DNA of 48,076 nt, taken from positions 1 to 48,076 of the IMG/VR virus record IMGVR_UViG_3300020203_000023. One strand, given 5' to 3'. The stretch is from a virus. Made by a program: the position numbers and the translations under genes. Position 1 is the stretch's first letter. Each line of letters begins with the position of its first letter. The notes beneath the pieces were generated by a model. That model was given only the letters and a program-made list of their open reading frames with translations. It was not told the origin of the DNA and ran no database searches. Shown piece by piece: positions 17,538 to 25,683 of the stretch.

Positions 17538-17543
17538 ATTATA
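17538..17543 (-). promoter_or_regulatory. -10 element upstream of the terminase operon
   Basis: TATAAT on the minus strand, about 18 bases before the ATG at 17520, in a very AT-rich stretch. No convincing -35 is present, as with several other promoters in this window. Confidence 0.4.
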
Positions 17544-17594
17544 CTAATATTATTACTTATTTTATTAAATAAATACTTCGTCCACCATGAAACG

Positions 17595-17621
17595 AAAAAA
17601 GCCAGGCCGAAGCCTGGCTTA
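17595..17621 (-). terminator. Rho-independent terminator after the tail sheath gene
   Basis: On the minus strand GCCAGGC-TTCG-GCCTGGC followed by TTTTTT: a 7-bp perfect stem with a stable TTCG tetraloop, about 20 bases after the sheath stop. Confidence 0.92.
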
Positions 17622-17639
17622 ATTTGCGTGGGACGGTGA

Positions 17640-20486
17640 TTATGCAGAGTCGCCGACTGAACGCTGGGCCAGAACATCGAGAACAATGAATTCAAGTGCT
17701 TCAACAGGCTTGATGCTCAATGTCACTTTAGCAGTATTCCCATCAATCCTGACTGCATCGATCGAGAACGAACGGAGTGCGCCACCCGATATGAACAGAG
17801 CCATGATGTCATTTATAGCCTTACGAACAACGCTAGGAGAAACATCAGAGGTGCGCTCGCCGATGTAGCTTTCCAGAGTTGTACGACAAGTTTTCAGGAC
17901 TTCGTCTGTAACGAACTGGACTGAAACGCGCTCGAAGTACCATCCCTTTGGATCGTTTTCGCGGGACCTTGTGGAAAGGTCAGGAGATTCGCAACGGACT
18001 CCGAAGCCAGTAACCGGACGAAGCACAAGTAGCCCTGCTTCGATCGCGCGATCAAGATCCTTGGTGTCTGGATCGAAATCAGAGATTAGGCTGTCGCTAA
18101 AGACGCTGAGGTCGCCGATGTGCTTGACATCGGAAACTTGGAAACTCTTGCGGAGCATCGAGGTTCCGAGAGCGGCCTGGACCCGGCCTGCGGCCACTGC
18201 GCAGGAAAGCATCCATGGTTGGAACCATTGGATCACTCCGCTAGAACCGACGGCGCGAGCCATCTGGAAGACCATTTGAAGACGCTCAGCGGCGAGTTCG
18301 GCAGCTTTGAGTTGCGCGTCTGCGAACGTACCATGGAAGCTAACTTCTCCGAAACGTTCTTTCCTGTAATCGGCGTTGGACGCAGTCGCAACGTGAGACT
18401 TGACCAGAGCATTGATCGCGTCGATCGAATACACTGAAGTAGGCTCAGTGAGACCATCGTCGATATCTTTAGCTGCATCGCGGCTGAACAGCGGAACGAC
18501 CTGGGTCACTTCAATTTTCAGAGCTGCATCTAAAGCGGCTGCGATAGAAGCGTTAGTAGTTGCGCCTACGGAACCGCCAGACAAGAACTGGGCCGAAGCT
18601 TCTGCATCAGGGAGACCGACATAAGAAACCGAAGCTGTGTTCTGGACATAAGAGATTAGTCCGAAGTTGTCGTCAACCAATCTCTTGAAATCTGCATAAT
18701 CCGACTTAACACGTCCTGGAAGCGAATTCAGCGAATGGCCAGAAAGAATTCCAACAGCAGCAACATGATCCAACACCGCTTTAGGAGCGAGTGAATTGAA
18801 TTGGACAGAAGGAATGCGAGCCTTGTAGCCAGTTTTCGAATTGATGAAAGCAACCAGGTCGCCCATCGTAGCGTATTTCGCAAGCTGGATGTCGATGTTA
18901 GCGCCTGAACCACCGGCTACAGTAGTCTGAAGACGTCCAGATTTGGTGATAGTCAGAGTAGCAGCCGAACCTACGTAACCAATTTCAAGAACTACGCGGC
19001 CGCCTACAGTTGCGGCAGGGAATGCGAGACCGTCAGATTGGCGTGAAGCGACTAGACGAACTTGGCGTTCTGAAGCAGATGCATGAACCTTTGCGCCCAG
19101 AGCCGTAGAACCCAAAGCGGGCTGTACAGAAAATGGGTTTTCTTGTCCAGCGAGAGCGACAGAGGCCACGGCGACGCCACCAGAAACTGCTTTAGTGGCT
19201 ACTACAGAAGTAGAACCAGCAGCAGTTACGATCCATGCACCAACGTTTGCGTCAGCGGCTCCAGCAAGCAGAGAAGCGGGAGCAACCCAAACAACATCGC
19301 CGAGTTTTGGAAGATTTTGGAATGCGCCGAGTGTGATAGAAAACGTTCCGACCGATGCAGCAACTGCCAATGCTACGGATGCAGAAAGTGCTACTGCGGA
19401 TGAAATAGGGGAGCTCTGGGCAGAAGCAAGATACAAGCGCTGTGCAAGATTCTTGTCGCCTGCTGTGAGATACAGTTCGAGTGAAGCTCCGACGCCTACA
19501 GCGGAAGTCTGCAGGACCGACAGAACGATTGGAGTGTGTGCCATGATCTCAGCAGTGGCAACGGAGGTCTGAGCGCCTGCGAGTGGTACTGCGGCTACGG
19601 CTACAGGTAGCACAGGAGCGACTTCAACACCAGCCGCAGAAGAACTGATTTTGCTCATTGACATGGTCGTAGCAGTTTTTGCAGTCAACACGTAAGCGCC
19701 AACATTTTGAGACAAAGCGCCAGCGATAGCAGAAGCTGCCGGAATATACAGAACTTGTCCGGCGAGAGCAGCAGCATAACCTGCACCAGCGAAAGGGGCC
19801 GAACAGGTCACGACTATGCTAGAACCAGAAACGGTTACAGACAGAGAATCAAGGCCGACTTGGCTGCCAGAAATAAGTTCTAGCTGTACGCCGCCAGTCG
19901 CATCTATAGTTGGAGACAAAAGACCACTAACGACGTCCGAAGCCACTGATTGCGCAACAAGGTTACCGGTGGTAACAGTAGCGCCAGAAACTCTGGCAGC
20001 AAGGGTCATAGCTTCATTTTTTGGAACCCAGAAACCCGTCAACGAAGGCTTGATTTCGACAGTAGCATTTTGGACCTGAGCGCTGATAAGATTACCATCT
20101 TCGCCGTATTCGGCTGCCGACAGAGTCGCATAAGTTGACATATTTGCGGTGAGTGGCCTGCCTGCGAGAGCGCTGGCGTTTGTCTTATAGACATACAAGC
20201 GATTTACAGAACTAGTGAAAACTGGCGAAGCTTGATTTTGGAAAATCATGCGTCCAGCATCAACGATTGGCCCTGAACCATAAAACGCTTTCAGCGATTC
20301 ATAATCAGAGAAAAACAACTTGGTCAGATCCAAAAGAGATCCTGGTACTCCTTTAGCAGCCTCGCCGAAAATAACAATGTTCCTAGGGCCTGGAGTAATA
20401 TTCGCCAGGTTGTCTTCTACAGAAAGAGTACTGTAAGTTCCAGGAACTACTACTCTCACACCGGCAACAGTGGTTGCTAAAGTCAT
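17640..20486 (-). CDS. Tail sheath protein
   Basis: 948 residues, longer than most sheaths. The N-terminus has the sheath-type opening VRVVVPGTYSTLSVED and then GPRNIVIFGEAAKGVPG with SDYESLKAFYGSG. The C-terminal about 330 residues hold the conserved domain: GRVQAALGTSMLRKSFQVSD, LDRAIEAGLLVLRPVTGFGV, a stretch on partner regions (WYFERVSVQFVTDEVLKTCR) and the final beta strands (AVRIDGNTAKVTLSIKPVEA). Between them lie roughly 400 Ala/Ser/Val-rich residues with repeated beta-sandwich-like segments, probably surface-exposed decoration domains. The protein forms the contractile tube and so defines the phage as myovirus-like. Restricted codon choice indicates high expression. Confidence 0.84.
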   Translation of the reverse strand: MTLATTVAGVRVVVPGTYSTLSVEDNLANITPGPRNIVIFGEAAKGVPGSLLDLTKLFFSDYESLKAFYGSGPIVDAGRMIFQNQASPVFTSSVNRLYVYKTNASALAGRPLTANMSTYATLSAAEYGEDGNLISAQVQNATVEIKPSLTGFWVPKNEAMTLAARVSGATVTTGNLVAQSVASDVVSGLLSPTIDATGGVQLELISGSQVGLDSLSVTVSGSSIVVTCSAPFAGAGYAAALAGQVLYIPAASAIAGALSQNVGAYVLTAKTATTMSMSKISSSAAGVEVAPVLPVAVAAVPLAGAQTSVATAEIMAHTPIVLSVLQTSAVGVGASLELYLTAGDKNLAQRLYLASAQSSPISSAVALSASVALAVAASVGTFSITLGAFQNLPKLGDVVWVAPASLLAGAADANVGAWIVTAAGSTSVVATKAVSGGVAVASVALAGQENPFSVQPALGSTALGAKVHASASERQVRLVASRQSDGLAFPAATVGGRVVLEIGYVGSAATLTITKSGRLQTTVAGGSGANIDIQLAKYATMGDLVAFINSKTGYKARIPSVQFNSLAPKAVLDHVAAVGILSGHSLNSLPGRVKSDYADFKRLVDDNFGLISYVQNTASVSYVGLPDAEASAQFLSGGSVGATTNASIAAALDAALKIEVTQVVPLFSRDAAKDIDDGLTEPTSVYSIDAINALVKSHVATASNADYRKERFGEVSFHGTFADAQLKAAELAAERLQMVFQMARAVGSSGVIQWFQPWMLSCAVAAGRVQAALGTSMLRKSFQVSDVKHIGDLSVFSDSLISDFDPDTKDLDRAIEAGLLVLRPVTGFGVRCESPDLSTRSRENDPKGWYFERVSVQFVTDEVLKTCRTTLESYIGERTSDVSPSVVRKAINDIMALFISGGALRSFSIDAVRIDGNTAKVTLSIKPVEALEFIVLDVLAQRSVGDSA

Positions 20487-20498
20487 ATAATCGTCCTT

Positions 20499-20539
20499 CT
20501 ATATAATGACGGAGGGGAATCACGTATTTTATTATATAG
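20499..20539 (-). promoter_or_regulatory. Sheath promoter with 9-bp inverted repeat
   Basis: Minus-strand TATAAT at 20536-20531, about 45 bases before the sheath ATG, with a moderate CTAACA at 20559-20554 (17-bp spacing). The -10 lies inside a perfect inverted repeat CTATATAAT (20499-20507) / ATTATATAG (20531-20539), whose other arm abuts the ribosome site GAAGGA. Confidence 0.42.
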
Positions 20540-20555
20540 GACGGATGTCGAGATG

Positions 20556-20810
20556 TTAGATTTTATAACCGTATTTGCGCAATACTTCTAACATTTCTTT
20601 CAGTGTACCAGATTCTGGAAGCCCGCTGCTCCGGCAAAACGCTTTTATAGATTGCAGATGTTGGCTTTTGTACAATGGCTCCATTTTCTGGGACAGCGCC
20701 ACTTGTTCGAGAGAAATCGCTACTGCAATCGGCGCAGTGACTGGCGCGGCTTCGACCACAGCTTCTTCTGCTTGCTCTTCAATTTCTAACGGTTTGCGAT
20801 TTTTTGCCAT
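20556..20810 (-). CDS. Small hypothetical protein
   Basis: 84 residues. A Glu/Ala/Val-rich low-complexity N-terminal half (EEQAEEAVVEAAPVTAPIAV) is followed by a helical C-terminal domain (LYKSQHLQSIKAFCRSSGLP, TLKEMLEVLRKYGYKI). AGAGG precedes the ATG. Unrecognised; it lies between the ClpP-like protease and the sheath. Confidence 0.62.
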   Translation of the reverse strand: MAKNRKPLEIEEQAEEAVVEAAPVTAPIAVAISLEQVALSQKMEPLYKSQHLQSIKAFCRSSGLPESGTLKEMLEVLRKYGYKI

Positions 20811-20819
20811 GTGATCCTC

Positions 20820-21380
20820 TTAAATAAACAAAGGTTGAATAATACCAATTTCATGAACAATATTATACTCTAGTGCCTTTGTTGCATCAAAGTCCATATC
20901 TTTCGAACCGTTCTTCTTGAAATCATTTATGAAATTTCTGAAAGAAACATCGCCCATCTGCTTTTTCATGAAATCCAAAGATTTCTTTTCTGACTTTTTG
21001 GTCCGACGCAGAATCGCGTCAAGATCTTCGAGGCTCATGGTAGGCGTTTCTAATTGGAACGAGTGATGCATGAATTCTGCGTCGGGCCAAGATACTCTTT
21101 CAGCACCCACACAAGCAAAAATAAGGCCATAACTAACGGCTGAAGTCATGACTTGGGTTTTAAAAGGTTTGGTCGAAGAAAGCAGAAGGGTTAAAATCGC
21201 CGCAGAATATCTGGAATCTTGTGAACCGTCGCAGCAAACGTTCAAAAGAATCCATGGGACTTTGGGGTTGTTTTGCAAACTGAAAAATCTGGAATAGACA
21301 GCTTGGAGTCCTTCCAGAGAATCGACATTGTCAGAAAGCCACAAGATATTGGTTTCTTTAGATTTTAGTCCTGTGGCCAT
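20820..21380 (-). CDS. ClpP-like serine peptidase (S14 family)
   Basis: 186 residues with the ClpP/crotonase fold order: LLNVCCDGSQDSRYSA (the Gly-rich strand and oxyanion region), SAVSYGLIFACVG (Ser83 as nucleophile), AEFMHHSF (His105 or His106) and DFDATKALEYNIVHEIG, which matches the ClpP A-x-E-A-x-x-Y-G-[LI]-[VI]-D ending and supplies the Asp. Phage proteins of this type process capsid or scaffold proteins during head maturation. That role fits the structural neighbourhood but is inferred. The canonical G-x-S is changed to A-V-S. The start overlaps the upstream gene by 16 nt. Confidence 0.76.
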   Translation of the reverse strand: MATGLKSKETNILWLSDNVDSLEGLQAVYSRFFSLQNNPKVPWILLNVCCDGSQDSRYSAAILTLLLSSTKPFKTQVMTSAVSYGLIFACVGAERVSWPDAEFMHHSFQLETPTMSLEDLDAILRRTKKSEKKSLDFMKKQMGDVSFRNFINDFKKNGSKDMDFDATKALEYNIVHEIGIIQPLFI

Positions 21381-22270
21381 ATCTTAACTTCCTCTAAATC
21401 TGCTGTGGGAGGTTTCGCTACCACCACAAGTTCCAATTTATCAGCATTTGTCGATTCTGACATTATCCACTGATCGTGCAGAAGACCAGAGATTGAAAAT
21501 TCAACAGCCCAAACTTGGGATTCGTCGAAATCAGAAGATTTGCTCAAAGCAGAGTGGGTCATTGTGGTTTCGTAGAGTCCATTGGTCTCGAGGAAAAGAT
21601 GCGCCTGCTTCAGCAAATAGCGGATGATGGTCGAAATCATGTCTGCGATTTCCGGATCCCCATCAATCGTCAAATAGATCTTAACCGTCACAGCATCCAT
21701 GCTCGAGCCGATGCTTCTAATCTTAGTGACCACCGGCGATTCTGCAGTCCAATGACGCAATTCTACAAGATCCAGAGTAGCTTTCTTCGACAGGATCAAT
21801 CTGACGTCATTGCCTTCAGGCAGGATGTCAACAATCTTACTAGAGAATTTGCCCTGGCGGACAATCAGACCGCGCCAGATTTTCGATTTGATGTCTTCTG
21901 CCGGAGACACGAGCAGGTCTCCCTCGATCAAGCCCTTGATAGAAAAAGCAGCATACTGACGCTTGGGGATTTTGACGTTCTCCGTTCCGCCAAACTGCCC
22001 GATAAACTTCTCTCGCTCAGAGCCGCCTTCGTACGTGACGCAGATAGAAGGGAGCTTGTCGATGTCTAGGCGAGACCCGAGCATGAAGAATATTTCTCGA
22101 TTCTTGAATGCTTGGATGGCTTTGCAGATGTAGTCTGCACCGTAAATATCAGACAGAACACACGAATCGTAACCGCACAACAAGAATTCGAGCTCTTGCG
22201 GGTGGTTCCTAAGGTGTTCACATTGCTTCTTAAGATACTGAAGCACGAAAAGATGCGGTAAAAGTATCAT
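21365..22270 (-). CDS. Probable virion or tail-associated protein
   Basis: 301 residues, unrecognised. Mixed alpha/beta composition with no catalytic motif. The N-terminal 35 residues are helical (LFVLQYLKKQCEHLRNHPQE) and the C-terminal part contains regular beta stretches (QVWAVEFSISGLLHDQWIM, LELVVVAKPP). It is flanked by the ClpP-like gene and 22271 with no intergenic space, within the morphogenesis operon. Confidence 0.64.
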   Translation of the reverse strand: MILLPHLFVLQYLKKQCEHLRNHPQELEFLLCGYDSCVLSDIYGADYICKAIQAFKNREIFFMLGSRLDIDKLPSICVTYEGGSEREKFIGQFGGTENVKIPKRQYAAFSIKGLIEGDLLVSPAEDIKSKIWRGLIVRQGKFSSKIVDILPEGNDVRLILSKKATLDLVELRHWTAESPVVTKIRSIGSSMDAVTVKIYLTIDGDPEIADMISTIIRYLLKQAHLFLETNGLYETTMTHSALSKSSDFDESQVWAVEFSISGLLHDQWIMSESTNADKLELVVVAKPPTADLEEVKIWPQD

Positions 22271-23008
22271 TTAGGCTCCAAAGAACTGTGCCATCAAATT
22301 ATCTAACACTTCGTTGAAGATAACATCCTCATTGGAAGATAACCATTTGTCTATTTTACCCTTGATGTTCTTTCCAGATACACCTGGGTGCTGCCATTCA
22401 GAAGTCCCCGGCCGTTGGGACATAGTCCTGAAAATGACTACTTGACTTTTCTTGGGTTTCTCGTCTGCGTTGAAAGAATCCTTGGATTCGAAAACACGAG
22501 TCCTGGATAAACCCCTGGTTCTATCAACAACCACGTATTCTTTAGTTTTCTTATTTGTAAATGCCATCTTGAGAGCCATGTTCGCCCCAGCCAAAATGTC
22601 TTTGATCTGACTTTGGATTTCTTCTTCTTTCTGAGAAATCTTCTTGCCTTCTACGGGTGCGTCTTTGTTCAGAGCCACAGATCGATACAGATAGCCTGCT
22701 TTAGACATCTTTACTCCTGGCTTTCCAGCTTGAAGCATTTTTTCTTTGATCGAATACGACGAAATCCCGCGTTCTAAAGTTTTGATTTTATCCGAAGCAG
22801 CCACGAATCGGACCATACGTTTTTCGGTAGTAAGATTTTCTACTCTGAAGCTTTGGATGTATTGGACAGCTAGATCTGTATCTCCAACTTCTGAAACTAC
22901 GATAGCAGTGAGAGCTATTTGAGTTTCCTTAGTCGTTACTTCGTCTGCTACTTCCATCATGTACGGGAACAGAGCTTGGAACTGCTGGTAGATGTCGTCT
23001 TGGTTCAT
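22271..23008 (-). CDS. Hypothetical morphogenesis-operon protein
   Basis: 245 residues. An acidic helical N-terminal domain is followed by a strongly basic, Lys-rich region (VEGKKISQKEEEIQSQIKDI) and a basic C-terminal domain (RPGTSEWQHPGVSGKNIKGK). The tail-completion or neck class is a guess from position only. Its stop directly abuts the next ATG. Confidence 0.63.
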   Translation of the reverse strand: MNQDDIYQQFQALFPYMMEVADEVTTKETQIALTAIVVSEVGDTDLAVQYIQSFRVENLTTEKRMVRFVAASDKIKTLERGISSYSIKEKMLQAGKPGVKMSKAGYLYRSVALNKDAPVEGKKISQKEEEIQSQIKDILAGANMALKMAFTNKKTKEYVVVDRTRGLSRTRVFESKDSFNADEKPKKSQVVIFRTMSQRPGTSEWQHPGVSGKNIKGKIDKWLSSNEDVIFNEVLDNLMAQFFGA

Positions 23009-23023
23009 TAGAGTTTCTCTTTC

Positions 23024-23146
23024 CTATTCTTCTTTACCTTCTTCTTCACTTACTAAAGCCAAGTGTTCAGGAATACAGCACAATAAACACCCAAAAACAG
23101 AAAGTCCAATGATTACTCTGAAAATGTCAAGAACCAGACAATCCAA
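23024..23146 (-). CDS. Possible small membrane peptide with non-ATG start
   Basis: An open frame in the 118-base gap between 22271-23008 and 23127-23660 encodes about 40 residues if TTG at 23146 is the start. It has a hydrophobic segment VIIGLSVFGCLLCCIP followed by an acidic tail SEEEGKEE, the pattern of a small single-span membrane protein. No ATG and no good ribosome site are present. The coding potential may be accidental. Confidence 0.28.
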   Translation of the reverse strand: MDCLVLDIFRVIIGLSVFGCLLCCIPEHLALVSEEEGKEE

Positions 23147-23660
23147 AGTGCTTACCAATAAGTTCAATAAGCTTCAAATCAGTCGAAGAGAGCCCCTCAG
23201 ACGCGTTTTTGATTTGGTCGTAGACGCTGCCACCTTGGCCAAGCAAACTGCCTCTCACGAGCTCGATAACGGCTTCGATGGCCGTAGTGCTCGGAGTACC
23301 AAGGTCGTTGGGCTGTTCTTCAGCACTTTTGAACACTGGAGTCGCCAAAGCGCCCTTAAGAGTTTCTACTTCCATCTTCAAACTCTGGATCTTGCGATAC
23401 AAAATTTCAAGTTCTTCAGGAATCATCTTTTGCTGGCTGAGACATTCGAAATCTTCTCCAGACACCTGATTGTGCATAATCACGTTGCTGAGGTCTTCTG
23501 GACCGATATCTTTTCGTTGAAACATCGCAATGTAGGACGGTTTGTCCACAACACATTTGTCGATCAGCGAATAGACGGATGGTTCTTCGTCGTAACCGCA
23601 AAAGACTGGTTTGCCAGCGATCTGCCAAATTTTCATGTTCAAGATTCTAGGCGTTTCCAT
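23127..23660 (-). CDS. Hypothetical protein with coiled-coil segment
   Basis: 177 residues. AGGAG lies 4 bases before the ATG at 23660. The centre contains a heptad-rich stretch (PEELEILYRKIQSLKMEVET) suggesting a coiled coil. The C-terminal 50 residues are helical. It overlaps nothing and is separated by one base from the upstream structural gene. Not recognised. Confidence 0.64.
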   Translation of the reverse strand: METPRILNMKIWQIAGKPVFCGYDEEPSVYSLIDKCVVDKPSYIAMFQRKDIGPEDLSNVIMHNQVSGEDFECLSQQKMIPEELEILYRKIQSLKMEVETLKGALATPVFKSAEEQPNDLGTPSTTAIEAVIELVRGSLLGQGGSVYDQIKNASEGLSSTDLKLIELIGKHFGLSGS

Positions 23661-23661
23661 T

Positions 23662-24534
23662 TTAGCTCCTTGTCATCAATGTACGATCAGGTTCTGTTTC
23701 TCGTGGCCACCCAGGAAGATCAGCCCGGAACGCGCTATCCAGCCAAATGGCCTTCAGAACAGCAGAACCGGAAATATAAGTGCCTTGGCTGGGTTTATTG
23801 GCATCTCCAGTTGGATTCGTGAACACTTCTCGCATCACTCGTGGAGTTTCTACGACGCTGAAATAGGGTCTGGTCCAATAATTGATGCTAAGAACGTCGC
23901 CCCTGCCTTTTGCAGCATCCCAACAAGGACGGCGGTCTCCGATCCATTCGATCATGCCATCTTTTACAGAAAAATCAATGTTTTCTTCGTATCTATTTTT
24001 ATTTCCATCAGATAAGTAGTCAACTTCTAAGACGGGAAACTTAAGACGCTGCGGACCAGCAGGTTTGTATTCAAAAAGTTGCCCAACCATGACTGTGTGC
24101 CCGGAATCTACCATGACGACATCATATTTGCGCAGAAAAACGCGTTCTTTTTGAGATCCTTCGTAATATGTCGTGTAATTCACGGACGAAATGTTCATAG
24201 AGCCGTGAATTCCTTGGATTATTGCCTGATCTTGCCACCCCAATTGCTGGATTGCCACGTAAAAACAACGTGGATCATAGACGTTCATCGCTCCTACGTC
24301 TGCCTGGTCAGTCAAATCAACTCCAGCTTCGATAGTGGTCCTATTGGGGTTCAAAGCGTGCCGCCAATGGACGGATTTGAAGCCTTTGGTCTTGATCAGC
24401 TCGTCGTGAACGTCAGAACTGAAAATTCCAGCGGGTGCGAAGGCTCCGAAAGGATGGAACCCTGCTGATATTTGTCTTTGATCTGTAGGACTCTTGCCTT
24501 GAGTCAAATAAGTTGGTGGCAATCGGTTTCCCAT
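23662..24534 (-). CDS. Probable virion structural protein
   Basis: 290 residues, first gene of the leftward block 24534-20556. A perfect AGGAGG precedes the ATG. It is rich in Tyr, Trp and Pro with beta-type segments (YDVVMVDSGHTVMVGQLFEY, INYWTRPYFSVVETPRVMRE). A neck, tail-tube-associated or tail-terminator role is possible, but no family is recognised. Confidence 0.66.
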   Translation of the reverse strand: MGNRLPPTYLTQGKSPTDQRQISAGFHPFGAFAPAGIFSSDVHDELIKTKGFKSVHWRHALNPNRTTIEAGVDLTDQADVGAMNVYDPRCFYVAIQQLGWQDQAIIQGIHGSMNISSVNYTTYYEGSQKERVFLRKYDVVMVDSGHTVMVGQLFEYKPAGPQRLKFPVLEVDYLSDGNKNRYEENIDFSVKDGMIEWIGDRRPCWDAAKGRGDVLSINYWTRPYFSVVETPRVMREVFTNPTGDANKPSQGTYISGSAVLKAIWLDSAFRADLPGWPRETEPDRTLMTRS

Positions 24535-24604
24535 CTGTAATCCTCCTACTTCATTATCGCTCCGAATCTTTAATTTGATTGTATGTAGTAAACAGTTGGC
24601 CGAC

Positions 24605-24613
24605 TGGTATACT
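24605..24613 (+). promoter_or_regulatory. Extended -10 promoter element
   Basis: TGGTATACT (TG-n-TATACT) lies 32 bases upstream of the ATG at 24645 in the divergent gap. The extended -10 could compensate for the missing -35. Confidence 0.45.
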
Positions 24614-24644
24614 GAATAAAGAATCTCGATTTGGGAGACATGAA

Positions 24645-25157
24645 ATGCACAGAGTTCAGTTTGATTTCTATATTGTCCGTTCCAACCCTACCTACCCAGA
24701 AACTCCTCGACTTTTTTTCGTAAAAACACTCAATTCCAAAATTTCATGGGCCATCGAAATAGACGAAGTCGAAGACTCGTTGCTGCCCACGGCGTTCGAC
24801 CTGGACGAAGCGGAATTGTGGGGCGCATTGGAAGAAATCAATCCAGACGGCCTGGCTAAAGTCAAGTTGGAAGACAAGAGCCTAGAAGAAGCAGTGTTTT
24901 CCGAGAAAATGGCTTGGACCCTGGAAACGCTGATGTCGGAAAACCATGCAATCGCGAGGTTGCCTAGTCAGATGCACGCCATGAAAGCTATTTCGCGCGA
25001 CAAGTACAGGAATGACCCAGCGGTGCTCCGAGAAGAACTGAGGCAGTTTCGACATGCAGCAGGAAATACGGCGGGTGCAGGCAAGCATTACGATTTGTAC
25101 ATTGATGAACCTAAAATCCAAAATCTGAACAAGAAAAAAGCTCGGGGTGGACGGTGA
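24645..25157 (+). CDS. Hypothetical protein
   Basis: 170 residues. ATG 24645 has GGGAGA 6 bases upstream; the frame's earlier ATG at 24579 precedes the promoter element. The N-terminal half is acidic (IEIDEVEDSLLPTAFDLDEA) and the C-terminal end basic (IQNLNKKKARGGR). It begins the rightward structural block and its stop overlaps the next start (GTGA). No family recognised; a head-tail connector or assembly role is possible. Confidence 0.64.
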   Translation: MHRVQFDFYIVRSNPTYPETPRLFFVKTLNSKISWAIEIDEVEDSLLPTAFDLDEAELWGALEEINPDGLAKVKLEDKSLEEAVFSEKMAWTLETLMSENHAIARLPSQMHAMKAISRDKYRNDPAVLREELRQFRHAAGNTAGAGKHYDLYIDEPKIQNLNKKKARGGR

Positions 25158-25642
25158 AAGACGTCGCACTAGATATCGCCCTAGAGTTGATCAACAACAC
25201 GACAAATACCGAAGAAGCTATGGATATCTACGATTTGGTTGAATCCGGAGTCAGCGGCACTCTACTGCGGGAAGTGCTCCAGTACCTGACAAAATTCGGA
25301 TATGTCGTAGACACGCATTTTTCGGAAAGCTTTAAGAAAGTTGCCGAAAACAATATTCGAGAATGCAAAAACATCTTATCGAGGTCAGAAATTCCTTCCG
25401 TCAGAGCCGAACTTGACCTGTTGCAGGCAAAGCCGAATATCCTTCTTGGCGTGATGTTCGGAACTGTCGACAATATCCGGACCGAAGCAGATTCTGGCAT
25501 TCCGCTGCTGATCAACAAATACGGCCGAACGTCTACTTCATTGATGAAACTCTCCGGATCAGCTTCGAAACAAGTAATCTTGGTGGATGGCGAAATTGTT
25601 TCGTTCGATGCCAGCATGCTTGACCATAAAAACATGAATTGA
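25154..25642 (+). CDS. Hypothetical protein, GTG start
   Basis: 162 residues starting at GTG 25154, which overlaps the upstream stop by 4 nt. It is helical and acidic in the N-terminal 100 residues, with a C-terminal beta-rich tail (SASKQVILVDGEIVSFDASM). Unrecognised. It is co-translated with the preceding gene. Confidence 0.63.
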   Translation: MKDVALDIALELINNTTNTEEAMDIYDLVESGVSGTLLREVLQYLTKFGYVVDTHFSESFKKVAENNIRECKNILSRSEIPSVRAELDLLQAKPNILLGVMFGTVDNIRTEADSGIPLLINKYGRTSTSLMKLSGSASKQVILVDGEIVSFDASMLDHKNMN

Positions 25643-25645
25643 CTG

Positions 25646-25651
25646 TATAAT
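25646..25651 (+). promoter_or_regulatory. -10 element upstream of the prohead-protease gene
   Basis: A perfect TATAAT 32 bases before the ATG at 25684. A TTGACC at 25620-25625 is 20 bp away, too far for a standard -35. Confidence 0.42.
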
Positions 25652-25683
25652 TTCAATTTGGACTCGTTTGCTTTGGAGACAAA

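Noticed and set aside
21515-23822. Plus-strand frames of 184 and 276 codons opposite the morphogenesis genes
   Set aside because: They are antisense to well-supported coupled minus-strand genes and show no recognisable motif or ribosome site.
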